Part shown: positions 19,212 to 28,126 of the stretch, one piece after another | Numbering within the stretch: position 1 is the first letter of the stretch | How the letters are laid out: each line of letters starts with the position of its first letter | Origin: a virus | DNA length: 38,052 nucleotides | Virus record (IMG/VR): IMGVR_UViG_3300009076_000019 | Coordinates: 1 to 38,052 of that record | Strand: one strand, 5' to 3' | Translations under genes and position numbers: made by a program | Notes under the pieces: model-generated | Told to the model about the DNA's origin: nothing | Seen by the model: only the letters and a program-made list of their open reading frames with translations | The model's database searches: none

Positions 19212-21162
19212 CCTAGGAAGTGCGGTCAGGGTAGGGTTGCAGGCGCTGTACAAAGAACCGCCGATGACGGCGGTTGAATATGCCGACAAACATTTCTATA
19301 TGTCGGCTGAGTCCTCCTACAACGAGGGCAAGTGGGAAACGCAGCCGTTCCAGGTGGCGATCCTCAACGCAATGGGCAACGACCTGATCCGGGTCGTGAA
19401 CTTCGTGAAGTCGGCCCGAATCGGTTACACCAAGCTGTTGATGGCGAACATCGCCTACAAGATCCAGCACAAGCGCCGCAACGTGATGATGTGGAGTCCG
19501 ACTGACCCGGACGCCGAGGACATCAGCAAGCAGCACGTAAACCCGATGATTCGCGATGTGCCAGTTCTGCTTGCGCTCGCACCGTGGTTTGGGCGCAAGC
19601 ACAGCGATAACACGCTCGACAACAAAGTATTTTCCAACCGCCGCAACCTCTGGATTCGCGGTGGCAAGGCTGCGCGGAACTACCGCGAGAAGTCAGCCGA
19701 TGAGGTGATCTACGACGAGCTGTCAAAGTTCGACAGCAACGTTGAGGGCGAGGGTTCGCCAACATTCCTGGGCGACAAGCGCCTGCAGGGTGCGGTGTAT
19801 CCCAAGTCAATCCGGGGCTCTACCCCTGGGCGCGAAGGTCTGTGCCAGATAAGCAAGGCCGCAGAAGAGTCACCGATTCGCTTGCGGTTGCACATCCCGT
19901 GTCCGCACTGCCACAAGGAGCAGGTACTTAAGTGGGGTGGGCCTGATTGTGAATACGGCCTCAAGTGGGAGAAGAACGAACGCAGCGAGACCGTAAAGGC
20001 CTGGTATGCCTGCGAGCACTGCGCCTGCATTTTCACTCACCAGGACATGGTTGCAGCTCAGCCGAAGGGCCGGTGGATCTGTGAAGAAACCGGCATCTGG
20101 ACGCGAGACTCGATGGACTGGTTTGGGCCAGACGACGAGCCCACAACAACGCCGCGCTCAATCTCTTTCTACTGCTGGGCCATTTACAGCACCTGGGTCA
20201 CCTGGCTCACGCTGATTGACGAATGGCTGGTTGTAGGCCACGACCGTGAAAAGCTCATCACCTTCGTCAACACGACGAAGGGCGAGGTGTGGGTTGAGGA
20301 TCAAGGCGAGCGCGTCGAGTGGGAAACGCTATACGGCCGCCGCGAAATCTACCCATGCACCGACTACGTGCCGGAGCAGGCGCTAGGCCTGTTCGGCGGG
20401 ATCGATACCCAAGATGACCGCTATGAGGGTCGAGTCTGGGCGGTCGGGGCTGGCGAGGAAAAGTGGCTGATCCGACGCTTCATCCTCAACGGTGACCCGG
20501 CCAGCGTCGAGCTGCGCCGGAAAGTTTCCCTTGAGCTAAATCGCGAGTTCAAGCGGCCAGATGGCACGCCGATGCGCGTTGAACGTTGGTGCTGGGATGC
20601 CGGCGGCCACTACTCCGACGAGGTGGCCGAAGAGAGCAAGAAGCATGGCGTCCGCTGGGTAGTCCCTATTTTCGGGGCCAGCACCTACGGCAAGCCGATC
20701 GCCAACTTCCCGCGCCGCCGCAAGAACAAGATCTACAAAACCGAGGTTGGTACTGACAACGCAAAGGAGCTCATCTACGGGCGCCTGAACATTGTCGTGC
20801 CTCAGCCATGGGTTTCAACGCCTGGCTGCATCCACTTCCCACTGATCGACTGGTGCGACGAGGACGAGCTCACGCAGACCACCGCCGAACGCAAAAAGCC
20901 GGTGATGGTGAAGGGCAAGCGTGAGATGCGCTGGGACGCTGCGGGCCGGCGCAACGAGGCCGGCGACTGCCTGGTTTACGCCTTGGCCGCTCTGCGGATC
21001 AGTCAGACCCGATTCGGCTTCGACCTCGAAGCACTTGAGCGAGCTCGCATCGCCGCCCAACAAGACGAACCCAAAGCCAAGGAACCGCCGACGAAACCTG
21101 AGAAGGCCGCGGCTGTGACCAGCAACTGGCTGCAAACAGAAGGAAGTGGTCCATGGCTCTGA
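19183..21162 (+). CDS. Terminase large subunit (GpA-like)
   Basis: A 659-residue packaging motor of the lambda GpA family. The ATPase half has a Walker A variant (KSARIGYTKLL) and DEVIYDELSKFD as Walker B. A CPHCHKE ... CEHCAC zinc pair follows, as in GpA. The C-terminal nuclease half contains GGIDTQDDRYE and CWDAGGHYSDEV with acidic catalytic candidates. It pumps DNA into proheads and cuts at cos. Confidence 0.92.
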   Translation: MTTLQPWIHDLGSAVRVGLQALYKEPPMTAVEYADKHFYMSAESSYNEGKWETQPFQVAILNAMGNDLIRVVNFVKSARIGYTKLLMANIAYKIQHKRRNVMMWSPTDPDAEDISKQHVNPMIRDVPVLLALAPWFGRKHSDNTLDNKVFSNRRNLWIRGGKAARNYREKSADEVIYDELSKFDSNVEGEGSPTFLGDKRLQGAVYPKSIRGSTPGREGLCQISKAAEESPIRLRLHIPCPHCHKEQVLKWGGPDCEYGLKWEKNERSETVKAWYACEHCACIFTHQDMVAAQPKGRWICEETGIWTRDSMDWFGPDDEPTTTPRSISFYCWAIYSTWVTWLTLIDEWLVVGHDREKLITFVNTTKGEVWVEDQGERVEWETLYGRREIYPCTDYVPEQALGLFGGIDTQDDRYEGRVWAVGAGEEKWLIRRFILNGDPASVELRRKVSLELNREFKRPDGTPMRVERWCWDAGGHYSDEVAEESKKHGVRWVVPIFGASTYGKPIANFPRRRKNKIYKTEVGTDNAKELIYGRLNIVVPQPWVSTPGCIHFPLIDWCDEDELTQTTAERKKPVMVKGKREMRWDAAGRRNEAGDCLVYALAALRISQTRFGFDLEALERARIAAQQDEPKAKEPPTKPEKAAAVTSNWLQTEGSGPWL

Positions 21163-21386
21163 CGCTCGAACAGACGCAGCGGATGCTGCAGCGCTACCTC
21201 GATGCCGAGCTGGAGATTCTGGACGGCAAGACCGTCACCTTCAGCGGTCGCACCCTGACCATGGTTGACCTTGGCGATATCCAGAAGGGTCGCCAGGAAT
21301 GGGAGCGCAAGCTCACACAACTTAAGCGCGCCGCTCGCGGTGGCAAACCTTACAAACTCGCGAGCTTCAACAATGAATGTCATTGA
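21153..21386 (+). CDS. Head-tail joining protein (gpW-like)
   Basis: A 77-residue protein between terminase and portal, the place of lambda gpW. It reads as helix, two strands (KTVTFSGRTLTMVDL), helix, then a basic tail. DUF6148 is an alternative family. It overlaps both neighbours. Confidence 0.7.
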   Translation: MALTLEQTQRMLQRYLDAELEILDGKTVTFSGRTLTMVDLGDIQKGRQEWERKLTQLKRAARGGKPYKLASFNNECH

Positions 21387-23013
21387 CCGTCTGCTGGCTC
21401 CGTTCGCGCCTGGGGTAGTAGCAGAGCGCTTGCGCGCCCGTTCGGTTATTCAGGCTTATGAAGCGGCGAGCCCAACACGCACGCACAAGGCGAAGGGTGA
21501 CCCGCGCAGCGCTGACGTGGCCCTGCAGCAGGCTGGCCGCTCACTGCGTGATCAATGCCGCTGGCTCGACAACAACCACGACGTAGTGACCGGTATTTTT
21601 GACCGACTTGAAGAGCGCGTAGTGGGCGGTAATGGCATTGCAGTTGAGCCGCTTGCGCTGGATCTGGCTGGCGATGTTCACCTTGAATTCAACGCCCAGC
21701 TAAAGGCTGCCTGGGCAGAATGGTCACTGCGTCCGGAGACAGCCGGCGAGCTCACCCGCCCGCAGATGGAACAGCTGGTTGTGCGTACCTGGCTGCGTGA
21801 CGGCGAAGGCCTGGCGCAAAAGATCATGGGGCCCGTCGCCAATTACAAATACCTGACCCAGGTTCCGTTCGCGCTCGAACTGCTCGAACCGGACTACCTT
21901 CCGATGGAGTACAACGAGCCCAGCAATGGAATCGTGCAGGGCATCGAGCGCGATGCATGGCGCCGTGTGCGGGCCTTCCACCTGCTGAAATCGCACCCCG
22001 GAAGTCTCATGAATGGGATCTACCAGCAGACTAAGCGGGTAGAAGCCGATCGGGTGATTCACATCGCCTACCGCAAGCGCATCGGCCAGAACCGTGGCGT
22101 GCCTCTGCTTCACTCTGCGCTAATCCGCCTGGCGGATATCAAGGATTACGAAGAAAGCGAGCGGGTAGCCGCGCGCATCTCAGCTGCCATGGCCTTCTAC
22201 ATCAAGAAGGGCTCGCCAGAGGACTATGACGAAACCAAGTCTGGAGCGAGTCGGAGCACGTTCCCCATCGCCCCCGGCATGGTCTTCGATGACCTGGCGC
22301 CAGGCGAAGACATCGCCATGTTCGAGAGCAACCGGCCAAACCCGTTTCTTGAAGGTTTTCGCAACGGCATGCTGCGCTGTGTTGCAGCAGCCGGCCGTAG
22401 TGCCTATTCGACAATCGCTCGCTCTTACGACGGCACCTACTCTGCGCAGCGCCAGGAACTGGTTGAGGCGCAACTGGGTTACGACCTGCTTCAGCACCAG
22501 TTCATTGATTACTGGTGCCGGCCCACTTACCGCACCTTTGTGCAGATGGCCATCGCCTCGGGCGTTGTTCGTGTGCCTACTGACGTTGACCCGCGCACGA
22601 TCCTCAGCGCCGTCTACCAGGGTCCGGTAATGCCATGGATCAACCCTGTTCACGAAGCCAACGCATGGGAGCTGCTGGTCAAGGCTGGCTTTGCCGACGA
22701 GGCCGAAGTAGCGCGTGCCCGTGGCCGCAATCCGCAGGAGCTGAAAAAGTCCCGCGCGGCGGAGATTAAACACAACCGCGAGGAGGGGCTGATCTTCAGC
22801 TCCGACGCCTCCCATGGCATCAGCAAGGCCGATGAAATGAACGCCGTCGAGGCGATCCAGAAAGCGTATCTCGGCGTCGGCAAGGTGCTTACCAGCGACG
22901 AGGCCCGCGAGCTGGTGAACCAGTTCGGCGCCAACCTGCCGATTCCCGGGCCTGACTTCACAGCAATGAACGACCAAGGAGGCGCCAATGGGCAGCCATC
23001 GCAAACTGAATAG
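21373..23013 (+). CDS. Portal protein (lambda B family)
   Basis: A 546-residue portal of the lambda type (PF05136) that forms the dodecameric ring for DNA entry. It has SLRDQCRWLDNNHDVVTGIF near the start, PDYLPMEYN, VIHIAYRKRIGQNRGVPLL and AAAGRSAYSTIARSYDGTYS. The ATG at 21373 overlaps the gpW-like gene by 14 bp. Its 3' end overlaps the protease start by 26 bp. Confidence 0.9.
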   Translation: MNVIDRLLAPFAPGVVAERLRARSVIQAYEAASPTRTHKAKGDPRSADVALQQAGRSLRDQCRWLDNNHDVVTGIFDRLEERVVGGNGIAVEPLALDLAGDVHLEFNAQLKAAWAEWSLRPETAGELTRPQMEQLVVRTWLRDGEGLAQKIMGPVANYKYLTQVPFALELLEPDYLPMEYNEPSNGIVQGIERDAWRRVRAFHLLKSHPGSLMNGIYQQTKRVEADRVIHIAYRKRIGQNRGVPLLHSALIRLADIKDYEESERVAARISAAMAFYIKKGSPEDYDETKSGASRSTFPIAPGMVFDDLAPGEDIAMFESNRPNPFLEGFRNGMLRCVAAAGRSAYSTIARSYDGTYSAQRQELVEAQLGYDLLQHQFIDYWCRPTYRTFVQMAIASGVVRVPTDVDPRTILSAVYQGPVMPWINPVHEANAWELLVKAGFADEAEVARARGRNPQELKKSRAAEIKHNREEGLIFSSDASHGISKADEMNAVEAIQKAYLGVGKVLTSDEARELVNQFGANLPIPGPDFTAMNDQGGANGQPSQTE

Positions 23014-25102
23014 CCTGCTCGCGCCTATGGCCATGGCCGTTGCGCTGGCAGCCGCCCAGCCTGCGCTGAGCGAAGAAACTGCACCGAAGAACAGCTGGTA
23101 CAGCATCAAGGCCTTGTCGCGTGGCACCGCCGAGGTGCTGCTGTACGACGAGATCGGGGCGTGGGGTATCACTGCTCAGCAGTTCGCCAAGGACCTTAAA
23201 GCCATGGGCGACCTCAGTCGCATCGACCTGCGCGTGCATTCGCCAGGCGGTGATGTGTTTGAAGGCACGGCCATTTACAACCTGCTCAAGCATCACCCTG
23301 CGCGGGTTGAGGGCTACGTGGACGGCCTGGCCGCCTCAATGGCCACCGTCATTCTCATGGCCTGCGACACCATCTACATACCCGAGAACGGCCTGATGAT
23401 GATCCACAAGCCATGGGGGATCACCGGCGGCGATGCCGACGACATGCGCCGCTATGTCGAGCTGCTCGACAAGATCGAAGACACCATGGTCATGGCCTAC
23501 GCCAGCAAGACCGGCAAAGGCCCTGAAGAAATCAAATCCCTCCTTAAGGAGGAAACCTGGATGACAGGCCGCGAGGCTGTCGAGGCCGGCTTTGCCGACC
23601 AACTTACCGAGCCGCTCGCCGCGGCAGCTCACCTCAACTCGAAACGCATGCAGGAGTTCACCCACATGCCAGAAGCACTTAAAGCACTGCTGCAGCCGCG
23701 CGCGAATATCACCGTGCCTCCTGCCGCCACCCAACCAGCCACGGTTGCTGCAGTTACTGCCGCGCCCGTCGCTGCCGCTCCATCTGAGGCCGAAGTGCGC
23801 GCAAGCATCCAGGCCACTGAAGACGCACGCCGCACTGGCATTCGTGCTGTGTTCGCCCCATTCGGCGAAACCCATGCAGCGCTGATGAATGAGGCGCTGC
23901 TCGACAGCGCCCAGACCGTTGAGGCTGTACAGGCCAAGCTGCTCGCCAGCCTGGCTGTCGGCACCACTCCATCAGCACCTGCCGGGGCTCGCTCCGGCCC
24001 CAACGCGCACATCCACGCGGGCAACGGCAACCTGGTGGGCGACTCTGTACGTGCCTGCGTCATGGCCCGCGCTGGCCATGATCAGTTCCAGGCCGACAAC
24101 GCCTACAACCACATGAGCCTGCGCGAGCTGGCGCGTGCCTCGCTGCATGACCGCGGCATTGGCGTTGCCAGCCTGAACCCGATGCAGATGGTTGGCCTGG
24201 CCTTCACCCACACCACCAGCGACTTCGGCGTCATCCTCATGGATGTGGCCAACCGCTCGATGCTGGCGGGCTGGGATCTTGCCGAAGAGACCTTCCAGCT
24301 CTGGACCAAGAAAGGCCAGCTGAGCGACTTCAAGGTCTCTCACCGTATCGGCCTGGGCGAGTTCCCGTCGCTGCGCCAGGTGCGCGAGGGCGCCGAGTAC
24401 AAATACGTCACCATCGGCGAGAACAGCCAGCAGATCGCCCTGGCGACCTACGGTGAACTGTTCAGCATCACCCGCCAGGCCATCATCAACGACGATATGA
24501 ACCTGCTGACCGACATCCCTCGCAAGATGGGCATGGCAGCCAAGGGCACTATCGGCGACCTGGTGTACGGCATCCTCACCAGCAACCCTGAAATGGCTGA
24601 TGGCATTGCGCTGTTCCAGGCCGCCAACCACAAGAACCTGCAGACCGGTGCTGGCTCTGCGCTCAGCATCGAAAGCCTGGACAAAGGCCGCACCCAGATG
24701 CGCACCCAGAAAACCAGCGCAGAAGGCGGCAAGCAGCGTCCGCTCAATATCCGCCCGGCCTACCTGCTCACCCCGGTTGCACTGGAAGCAAAGGCTCTGC
24801 AGCTGATCAACTCCACTTCGGTGCCGACCGCACAGGTCAACCAGGGCGTCGCGAACCCGATTCAGGGTATGGCGCAGGTCATCTCCGAGCCGCGCCTGGA
24901 CGATAACTCGGCTACCGCCTGGTATCTGGCTGCAGCTCAGGGCACCGACACCATCGAGGTGGCATACCTCAACGGTGTGGATACCCCATACATGGAGCAG
25001 CAGCAGGGCTTCACCGTCGACGGCGTAGCCACCAAGGTGCGCATCGATGCTGGTGTGGCGCCGCTCGACTTCCGCGGCCTGCAAAAAGCCAACGGCGCCT
25101 GA
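22988..25102 (+). CDS. ClpP-like prohead protease fused to major capsid protein
   Basis: A 704-residue fusion. Residues 35-215 are a ClpP-like serine protease: SPGGDVFEG, the nucleophile Ser117 in LAASMAT, and His140 in MMIHKPW. Residues 225-330 are an Ala/Pro/Thr-rich scaffold-like linker, and 335-704 form a Mu gpT-like capsid domain. Self-cleavage would free the capsid part. AGGAGG six bases before the ATG is very strong. Two internal ATGs have good ribosome binding sites (23561 and 23666), as in lambda C/Nu3. The N-terminus is signal-peptide-like (hydrophobic, then AQPALSEE), which is odd for a prohead enzyme. Confidence 0.9.
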   Translation: MGSHRKLNSLLAPMAMAVALAAAQPALSEETAPKNSWYSIKALSRGTAEVLLYDEIGAWGITAQQFAKDLKAMGDLSRIDLRVHSPGGDVFEGTAIYNLLKHHPARVEGYVDGLAASMATVILMACDTIYIPENGLMMIHKPWGITGGDADDMRRYVELLDKIEDTMVMAYASKTGKGPEEIKSLLKEETWMTGREAVEAGFADQLTEPLAAAAHLNSKRMQEFTHMPEALKALLQPRANITVPPAATQPATVAAVTAAPVAAAPSEAEVRASIQATEDARRTGIRAVFAPFGETHAALMNEALLDSAQTVEAVQAKLLASLAVGTTPSAPAGARSGPNAHIHAGNGNLVGDSVRACVMARAGHDQFQADNAYNHMSLRELARASLHDRGIGVASLNPMQMVGLAFTHTTSDFGVILMDVANRSMLAGWDLAEETFQLWTKKGQLSDFKVSHRIGLGEFPSLRQVREGAEYKYVTIGENSQQIALATYGELFSITRQAIINDDMNLLTDIPRKMGMAAKGTIGDLVYGILTSNPEMADGIALFQAANHKNLQTGAGSALSIESLDKGRTQMRTQKTSAEGGKQRPLNIRPAYLLTPVALEAKALQLINSTSVPTAQVNQGVANPIQGMAQVISEPRLDDNSATAWYLAAAQGTDTIEVAYLNGVDTPYMEQQQGFTVDGVATKVRIDAGVAPLDFRGLQKANGA

Positions 25103-25120
25103 TAGCCGCTGCAACCACCT

Positions 25121-25151
25121 AAAGCCCCGCCAAGTGCGGGGCTTTGTTTTT
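25121..25151 (+). terminator. Terminator after the capsid gene
   Basis: AAAGCCCCGC and GCGGGGCTTT enclose five bases and are followed by GTTTTTC. It probably sets the level of the genes behind it. Confidence 0.85.
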
Positions 25152-25180
25152 CAGCCATATCGTTCCAGGAGAACATCAAC

Positions 25181-25489
25181 ATGGCCAAGAATTATCACCA
25201 GGACGGCAACGTCCTTGACCTGATTGCACCCGTTGGCGGTGTTGTATCTGGCACCGCTTACATCATCGGCACAATCAACTGCGTTGCCTTGGTCGATGCC
25301 GAAGCTGGCGAGACCTTCGCGGCTTCCGTAGTCGGTGTCTGGTCCCTGCCGGCTGCTGATGGCTTGGCCCAGGGCGCCGGCGTTGCGTTGACTGCTGGCG
25401 AGCTTGTTGCCGTCGCATCTGGCGAGCTTTTCGGCAAGCTCGTCGGTGCCAGCGCAGACGGTTTGGCGCTCTGCCGCCTGAGCAACTGA
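25181..25489 (+). CDS. Capsid decoration protein (DUF2190-like)
   Basis: A 102-residue, mostly beta protein (NYHQDGNVLDLIAPVGGVVSG, GAGVALTAGELVAVASG) matching DUF2190, often placed directly after the capsid gene and thought to be a decoration or capsid fibre protein. It is behind a terminator and has AGGAGA ahead of the ATG. Confidence 0.75.
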   Translation: MAKNYHQDGNVLDLIAPVGGVVSGTAYIIGTINCVALVDAEAGETFAASVVGVWSLPAADGLAQGAGVALTAGELVAVASGELFGKLVGASADGLALCRLSN

Positions 25490-25491
25490 CC

Positions 25492-25815
25492 GTGCAAGGG
25501 CGGTTCGCGGGTCCGCTGAGTCGCCTGCATCAAGTCGGTTCGCGCCGGCTGGCCGATTCGGTTGGCACATACATCGAAGCAGGCCTAGTGCCGGTTTGCG
25601 GTATCCCTCTGCAGACCGATCAAGGCGTGCTGGTTAATGGGCCTGAAGGCGTCATGCGCAGCAACCAGACGGCTATTGGGTGGAAAGCCAGCGACCTACC
25701 AAAGGTGGCGCTGCGGGTCGGAATTTTTGAAGTGAACGGCCAGCGCCTGCTTATCGAAGACATCATCGAAGACGACGGCCACTTCATCGTGGCCGCCTGC
25801 ATGGTGACTAAATGA
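25492..25815 (+). CDS. Head completion or head-tail connector protein
   Basis: A 107-residue protein starting at GTG two bases after the preceding stop. Mixed alpha/beta, ending RLLIEDIIEDDGHFIVAACM. Its position between decoration and tail genes suggests a connector. No direct family recognised. Confidence 0.6.
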   Translation: MQGRFAGPLSRLHQVGSRRLADSVGTYIEAGLVPVCGIPLQTDQGVLVNGPEGVMRSNQTAIGWKASDLPKVALRVGIFEVNGQRLLIEDIIEDDGHFIVAACMVTK

Positions 25816-26267
25816 ATCTGCTTAGCGAAGGCCGGAAGGCTCTGATTGCTCGGCTGTCTGTCATCAGCCCTACAAACGGTTACCTCACGGCGGCCGGGAG
25901 CATGGTGAAGACAGGATGGGTGAATGAAGTTCTTGAGGAAGCCAAAGAAGGCTTCCCCATGATCATCGTTCAGCCGGGCAAGGGGCAGCCCCCAGCGCCG
26001 CAGCCTGGCGCGATCATCTTGGGTAAGGGTTTCTCTGTGGTGGGTGCGGTGGATGCCGGCACTGATTACGAGGATGCGCTCGATGATCTTGAGCTTGATC
26101 TGATCCGCTGCCTGATGCCGGTTCACAAAACCTTTCCCAAGTGGCTGCCGCTTGGCGTTACGAAAATTCAGCTCGGCACCCCGGAAGCCTTCCCGCCAGG
26201 GAATGGCATGGTGGCGGCCACGATCCTGATCCCCGTCTACCTCAGTACGATCATCGAAGGTATGTGA
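25812..26267 (+). CDS. Tail terminator-like protein
   Basis: A 151-residue protein coupled by ATGA to the preceding gene. The layout (helix, strand, a long loop, DYEDALDDLELDLIRCL, then final strands) and position before the tail tube gene fit a tail terminator or completion protein like lambda gpU. Assignment by context. Confidence 0.6.
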   Translation: MNLLSEGRKALIARLSVISPTNGYLTAAGSMVKTGWVNEVLEEAKEGFPMIIVQPGKGQPPAPQPGAIILGKGFSVVGAVDAGTDYEDALDDLELDLIRCLMPVHKTFPKWLPLGVTKIQLGTPEAFPPGNGMVAATILIPVYLSTIIEGM

Positions 26268-26268
26268 A

Positions 26269-26454
26269 ATGACCGACAAGCCCGAATCGGCTGGCGCGGC
26301 TGCGCCTAAGCCTGCCCAGCGCTTCCCTGTGAAGCTGCTGAAGCCCCACACCCATGCCGGCAAAGAACACGAAGCCGGCGCAACCATCCACGTTACCGCC
26401 CGCCAGCGCACCTTTCTGGCTGAGTCGGAAGTGATCGCGCCGGAGGCGAAATAA
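26269..26454 (+). CDS. Small tail-region protein
   Basis: A 61-residue protein reading KLLKPHTHAGKEHEAGATIHVTARQRTFL, a pattern in small phage proteins (DUF7210 type) next to tail tube genes. Function unknown. Confidence 0.65.
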   Translation: MTDKPESAGAAAPKPAQRFPVKLLKPHTHAGKEHEAGATIHVTARQRTFLAESEVIAPEAK

Positions 26455-26455
26455 C

Positions 26456-27238
26456 ATGGCCCGTAAAGTCGAAACAGTCATCATGGGCGGCATCGTCAAG
26501 ATTCGCCCGGCCGGTACCGGCCAGCCATTCCGCGATGCCGGCTTGGTCTCCACCGTCCAGCAGGCCACGGAAACCACCGACATTGTGCTGGCAAACACCC
26601 GCACCCCAGAGGGCGGCAACTTCGACAAGAAAACGCGGATCACTGCGTTGACCCTGGCGATGAACTTCCGTGAGTTCAACACCGAGAACATCGCCGCCAA
26701 CCTGTGGGCTGACGTCACTGCCGTGCCGAGCGCCGCCGTAACTGGCGAAGTGCTGCACGCCGAGGTGGGTAAAACCTGCGTCCTCGACAAAATGCCGCTC
26801 ACAATCACCAGCGTGGTCGACGCGGCCACCGGCCTGGTTGTTTTCGAGGAAGACGAAGACTTCCGCATGACCGGCTCCGGCATCGAGCCACTCGAAGGCA
26901 GCAGCCTGGCTGACGCCATCGAAGCTTTTGCTGTTTCCGATCCTGGCGAGCCGTACCTGCTGGAGATCGACTCCACCTGCGCGGACTTCGACGAGATCGA
27001 AGCGCTGGTATCGTCCAGCCAGGAATTCGAGATCATGCTCGAGGGCCAGAACGGTGCCGGCACCCAAGGCCGCATCAATCCACGCTTCTGGCGCTGCAAG
27101 TTCGCGCCGGCTGAGTCGCTGGATTGGCTCGGCGCCGATGACTTCATGGGGATGAACGTCGCCGTTGAAGTGCTGGCAGACGCCACCCGCGGCACCGGCA
27201 AGTCGGCTTACATGAAGATCCAGAAGGAAACGAAGTAA
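26456..27238 (+). CDS. Major tail tube protein
   Basis: A 260-residue beta-rich protein just before the chaperone genes, the usual place for the tail tube. It has RTPEGGNFDKKTRITALTLAM and ends with LADATRGTGKSAYMKIQ. The assignment rests on length, predicted beta content and gene order. Confidence 0.75.
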   Translation: MARKVETVIMGGIVKIRPAGTGQPFRDAGLVSTVQQATETTDIVLANTRTPEGGNFDKKTRITALTLAMNFREFNTENIAANLWADVTAVPSAAVTGEVLHAEVGKTCVLDKMPLTITSVVDAATGLVVFEEDEDFRMTGSGIEPLEGSSLADAIEAFAVSDPGEPYLLEIDSTCADFDEIEALVSSSQEFEIMLEGQNGAGTQGRINPRFWRCKFAPAESLDWLGADDFMGMNVAVEVLADATRGTGKSAYMKIQKETK

Positions 27239-27267
27239 GCGTGACCGCTTCGGCTGCATTGGGCTAA

Positions 27268-27296
27268 AGTCCCTCCTATATCAATTGGGAGGGACT
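27268..27296 (+). promoter_or_regulatory. Hairpin hiding the ribosome binding site of the membrane gene
   Basis: Perfect 9-bp arms, AGTCCCTCC (27268-27276) and GGAGGGACT (27288-27296). The right arm holds the GGAGG of the next gene (GTG at 27301), so translation should be low unless the stem opens. Confidence 0.75.
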
Positions 27297-27300
27297 GCCC

Positions 27301-27666
27301 GTGAAGATTGTTGGTGGATCATTCGGCCTTAAGGGGAGTGCTTTTTTAAGCGGCGACACCCTGGCCATCCAGGCCACGAAAAATGCTGACTACCACCGCG
27401 ACCAGGTGCAGTCAGTTGATGCGCAGCAGGTAAAGGAAAAGAGCTTTGGCTGGCTCGGCGCGATTGTAGGGGCGCTGTTGCTGGGGGCTTTGATTAGCCT
27501 ATTTGCTGGCCCCTTGGGCTTTCTTATTGGGGCCGCCTTTGCCATTGCCGGCTCTTTCTATACCAACAAACGCAACGTGGTGAGCGTTGCTTTTGCAGAT
27601 GGATCCACAGTGATTCTTGAATGTACGCCGCGCGCCGTGGATAAGTTGGTGCGCTTTAAGGGGTAG
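27301..27666 (+). CDS. Moron-like two-segment membrane protein
   Basis: A 121-residue protein with two membrane segments (about 50-85, LGAIVGALLLGALISL and GFLIGAAFAIAGSF) and basic ends. It sits between tail genes but does not look structural. It is framed by a hairpin over its ribosome binding site and its own terminator, the classic moron arrangement. Starts at GTG. It could alter host surface or superinfection, which is inference. Confidence 0.7.
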   Translation: MKIVGGSFGLKGSAFLSGDTLAIQATKNADYHRDQVQSVDAQQVKEKSFGWLGAIVGALLLGALISLFAGPLGFLIGAAFAIAGSFYTNKRNVVSVAFADGSTVILECTPRAVDKLVRFKG

Positions 27667-27683
27667 CCCCGCCAAACAATTAG

Positions 27684-27706
27684 AACCCGCTCCGGCGGGT
27701 TTTTTT
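27684..27706 (+). terminator. Terminator after the moron-like gene
   Basis: AACCCGC, loop TCCG, GCGGGTT followed by seven T. It closes the small inserted unit. Confidence 0.85.
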
Positions 27707-27722
27707 ATGTCCGGAGAAAAGC

Positions 27723-28123
27723 ATGAGCAGTATGGGAAACAGCACGCAGGTGGAGGTTGCAGGCAAGGAGGTCATCTGCCGAGAGCTAACCGTCGCTGGC
27801 GTACGCAAGCTGATTTCTGATGATGGCGACACCGACCTCGCCAACAACTATCTGTTTGAAGATATGCGGCTGAGCGATATCCCCAGCTTCACAAACTTAA
27901 AGGCCAAGGATGTTGAAGCGTTAAGGCCTAGCGAAATTGATGAGGTGGTGTCGGCCTGCAAAAAGGCCAACCCGCATTTTTTCGCGATGCTGGCTCGGTT
28001 GCGCAAGACGCAGGCGCAAGCCTAAGCCAGCTTGATGATCTGATTTGCAAACTGACCGTCCTTGGTCACCACCGGGTTTTGGATTACCCCTGGTCACTTT
28101 TCTGCCGCGCCTTGAAGGGCTAG
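27723..28123 (+). CDS. Tail assembly chaperone with programmed -1 frameshift (G/GT-like)
   Basis: The first product (27723-28025) has 100 residues and ends KTQAQA. A slippery heptamer T TTT TTC at 27977-27983 in the correct phase allows a -1 shift. The -1 frame then stays open to TAG at 28121-28123 and gives LDDLICKLTVLGHHRVLDYP and PWSLFCRAL, typical of the T part of tail chaperones. The frameshifted form binds the tape measure protein encoded next. The unshifted form coats it in excess. Confidence 0.85.
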
Positions 28124-28126
28124 CCC

